NCBI GenBank assembly: GCA_003449595.1
Contig: DMHB01000190.1
Span: forward strand, 1,084 to 6,866
Origin: Microscillaceae bacterium
GTDB taxonomy: Bacteria; Bacteroidota; Bacteroidia; Cytophagales; Microscillaceae
Reading direction: 5' to 3'
DNA length: 5,783 nt
The translations under genes and the position numbers were made by a program. This document shows, one piece after another, positions 4,844 to 5,783 of the stretch. The number at the start of each line of letters is the position of its first letter. Within the stretch, counting starts at the first letter, position 1. The notes under the pieces are model-generated. The model was not told where the DNA came from. It saw only the letters and a list, made by a program, of their open reading frames with translations, and made no database searches.

Positions 4844-5783
4844 ATGAAGATGATGGTAAATATTTTGCCCCGGCAACAACGCCTTTTGCAATTCTCGCTT
4901 TGGGCTTTGCTTTCGTTTTTCCCCTACATAGCTGTGTTGGGGCAACACCAAGCGCCTATTTTGTTCGACTTGAGTGATGCACCTACGCAGCCCTCCAGCG
5001 AACCCAAAGGACTGCGAGCCATCAATGGTATTTTGTACTCTCAAGCCTTTCGCGGAGGCGGCTCAGACCCAGATCCTTATCGTACTGGGACTGAGTTATT
5101 CTTCAATACAGATAATCCAGCCCAGATTTTCCGCCCCGGCTCCGGTTCAGGGCCTTTTCCACCGAATGTTTTTTCTTTTTTGGACATCCGCCCCGGGGCA
5201 GATGATTCAAACCCTACCGAATTTACAAGTTTTGGGGGACGAAACTATTTCTTTGCCAACCCTTGTATTGGTCCATCTTGTTATGGCCAAGTATTGTTTT
5301 CTACCAATGGGTCTTCAGTAGATGTTGTACGGATCATCAACCCTACTCCCGGTTCGGTATCAGGAGGGAAAAACTTAACCCGCGTGGGTAGTTTTCTTTG
5401 TTTTGCAGCCAGTGGTGGGGCTGCCGGCGAAGAACTGTGGCGAAGCGACGGTACGACAGTAGGTACGCAGTTAGTCTTAGATTTGAATACCAACTTTGTA
5501 CCACCGGCGAATACGCTCGACTCCTACCCTCGCGATCTAACAGCAGTAGGTAGTCGGCTTTTTTTTACTGCCAACGATGGCACTACTGCCAGCAGCCGTC
5601 AGTTGTGGGTATATGATCCTACAGCTGGGACTTCGCCCGGGGTAAATCCACGAAGAGTTACTACCGGCCTTACCTTCTTAGACATACAAGGCAGTTCCAA
5701 TAACCTGATTGCCAAAGATGGGCTTTGCTTTTTCTTAGCCGATCCGGGGGGCGGGGTAGCTCTTTTTAGTACGGATGGAACCC
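4844..5783 (+). CDS. Secreted ELWxxDGT-repeat protein (3' partial)
   Basis: The frame is open from ATG 4844 to the window end, 313 codons with no stop. An in-frame TAA at 4835-4837 bounds the start. Residues 1-33 look like a signal peptide: R10 and R13, a hydrophobic core from about L14 to L32, and likely cleavage near 'AVLG|Q', giving export through Sec. The mature part has about five repeats of 50-70 residues. Each has a 'G-x(2-3)-FF-x-A' type strand followed by an ELWxxDGT-like motif. The best is 'ELWRSDGTTVGTQLVLDLN' at 197-215, matching the ELWxxDGT repeat family. Such proteins are large, extracellular and probably beta-propeller-like. In Bacteroidota they often end in a type IX secretion C-terminal domain, which would lie outside this window. 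Cys141 and Cys146 ('CIGPSC') could form a disulfide. The ligand is unknown. Gene, repeat family and export are well supported; the type IX route is an inference. Confidence 0.85.
   Translation, partial: MKMMVNILPRQQRLLQFSLWALLSFFPYIAVLGQHQAPILFDLSDAPTQPSSEPKGLRAINGILYSQAFRGGGSDPDPYRTGTELFFNTDNPAQIFRPGSGSGPFPPNVFSFLDIRPGADDSNPTEFTSFGGRNYFFANPCIGPSCYGQVLFSTNGSSVDVVRIINPTPGSVSGGKNLTRVGSFLCFAASGGAAGEELWRSDGTTVGTQLVLDLNTNFVPPANTLDSYPRDLTAVGSRLFFTANDGTTASSRQLWVYDPTAGTSPGVNPRRVTTGLTFLDIQGSSNNLIAKDGLCFFLADPGGGVALFSTDGT
5093..5783 (+). repeat. Degenerate ELWxxDGT protein repeats
   Basis: Five related motifs fall in one frame: ELFFNTD at residue 84, QVLFSTNG at 149, ELWRSDGT at 197, QLWVYDPT at 253 and ALFSTDGT at 306. 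The spacings are 65, 48, 56 and 53 residues. Each is preceded by a strand such as 'VGSRLFFTANDG' (235-246) or 'FGGRNYFFANP' (130-140). Only the third copy is canonical. The last copy reaches the window end, so more repeats probably follow. Confidence 0.7.

Noticed and set aside
4974..5321. Plus-strand frame of 115 codons overlapping the secreted-protein gene in another frame
   Set aside because: The frame from 4844 has a signal peptide and ELWxxDGT repeats across the same bases and stays open to the window end, so this one is a shadow.
1..5783. CRISPR array, tRNA/rRNA genes, insertion sequence or prophage attachment site
   Set aside because: No regularly spaced repeats, clover-leaf sequence, rRNA-like stretch, transposase or terminal inverted repeats were seen by eye.

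Overview
The window looks like an ordinary chromosomal segment of a Bacteroidota bacterium, probably a Cytophagales-type member. The evidence is a DprA and a RimO whose motifs read like Bacteroidota homologues, a possible Bacteroidota-type -7 promoter box (TAnnTTTG), little Shine-Dalgarno signal, and a secreted ELWxxDGT-repeat protein of a kind common in gliding, type IX-secreting relatives. The taxonomic call is an inference from gene content; no rRNA or other marker is present.

Layout: (1) 1-1137, plus strand, is the 3' part of a transcriptional regulator of the XRE + ImmA/IrrE-like + ScfR type. All three expected zinc ligands appear to be replaced. (2) 1143-2453, minus strand, is rimO, the methylthiotransferase for ribosomal protein uS12. 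It converges on the regulator with only 5 bases between the stop codons. (3) 2454-2611 is a divergent intergenic region with a good -7 box for dprA and a weak one for rimO. (4) 2612-3760, plus strand, is dprA, probably starting at TTG. (5) 3782-4639, plus strand, is a J-domain protein with one membrane span and a C-terminal TPR array. It follows dprA by 21 bases in the same reading frame and also starts at TTG. (6) 4640-4843 is a non-coding stretch with short inverted and direct repeats and no recognisable terminator or promoter. (7) 4844 to the window end, plus strand, is the N-terminal part of a large secreted protein with a signal peptide and degenerate ELWxxDGT repeats. It runs off the window.

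How they fit together: dprA and the J/TPR gene look like a two-gene operon. DprA handles incoming single-stranded DNA during natural transformation. The J-domain protein would recruit DnaK to the inner face of the membrane, with its TPRs probably in the periplasm. No functional link between the two is shown by the sequence. rimO and the regulator are housekeeping or regulatory neighbours. The secreted protein is a separate transcription unit. I see no strong evidence of a mobile element, CRISPR array, RNA gene or clearly new multi-gene system. The most unusual items are the apparently dead peptidase domain of the regulator and the J-TM-TPR protein coupled to dprA.
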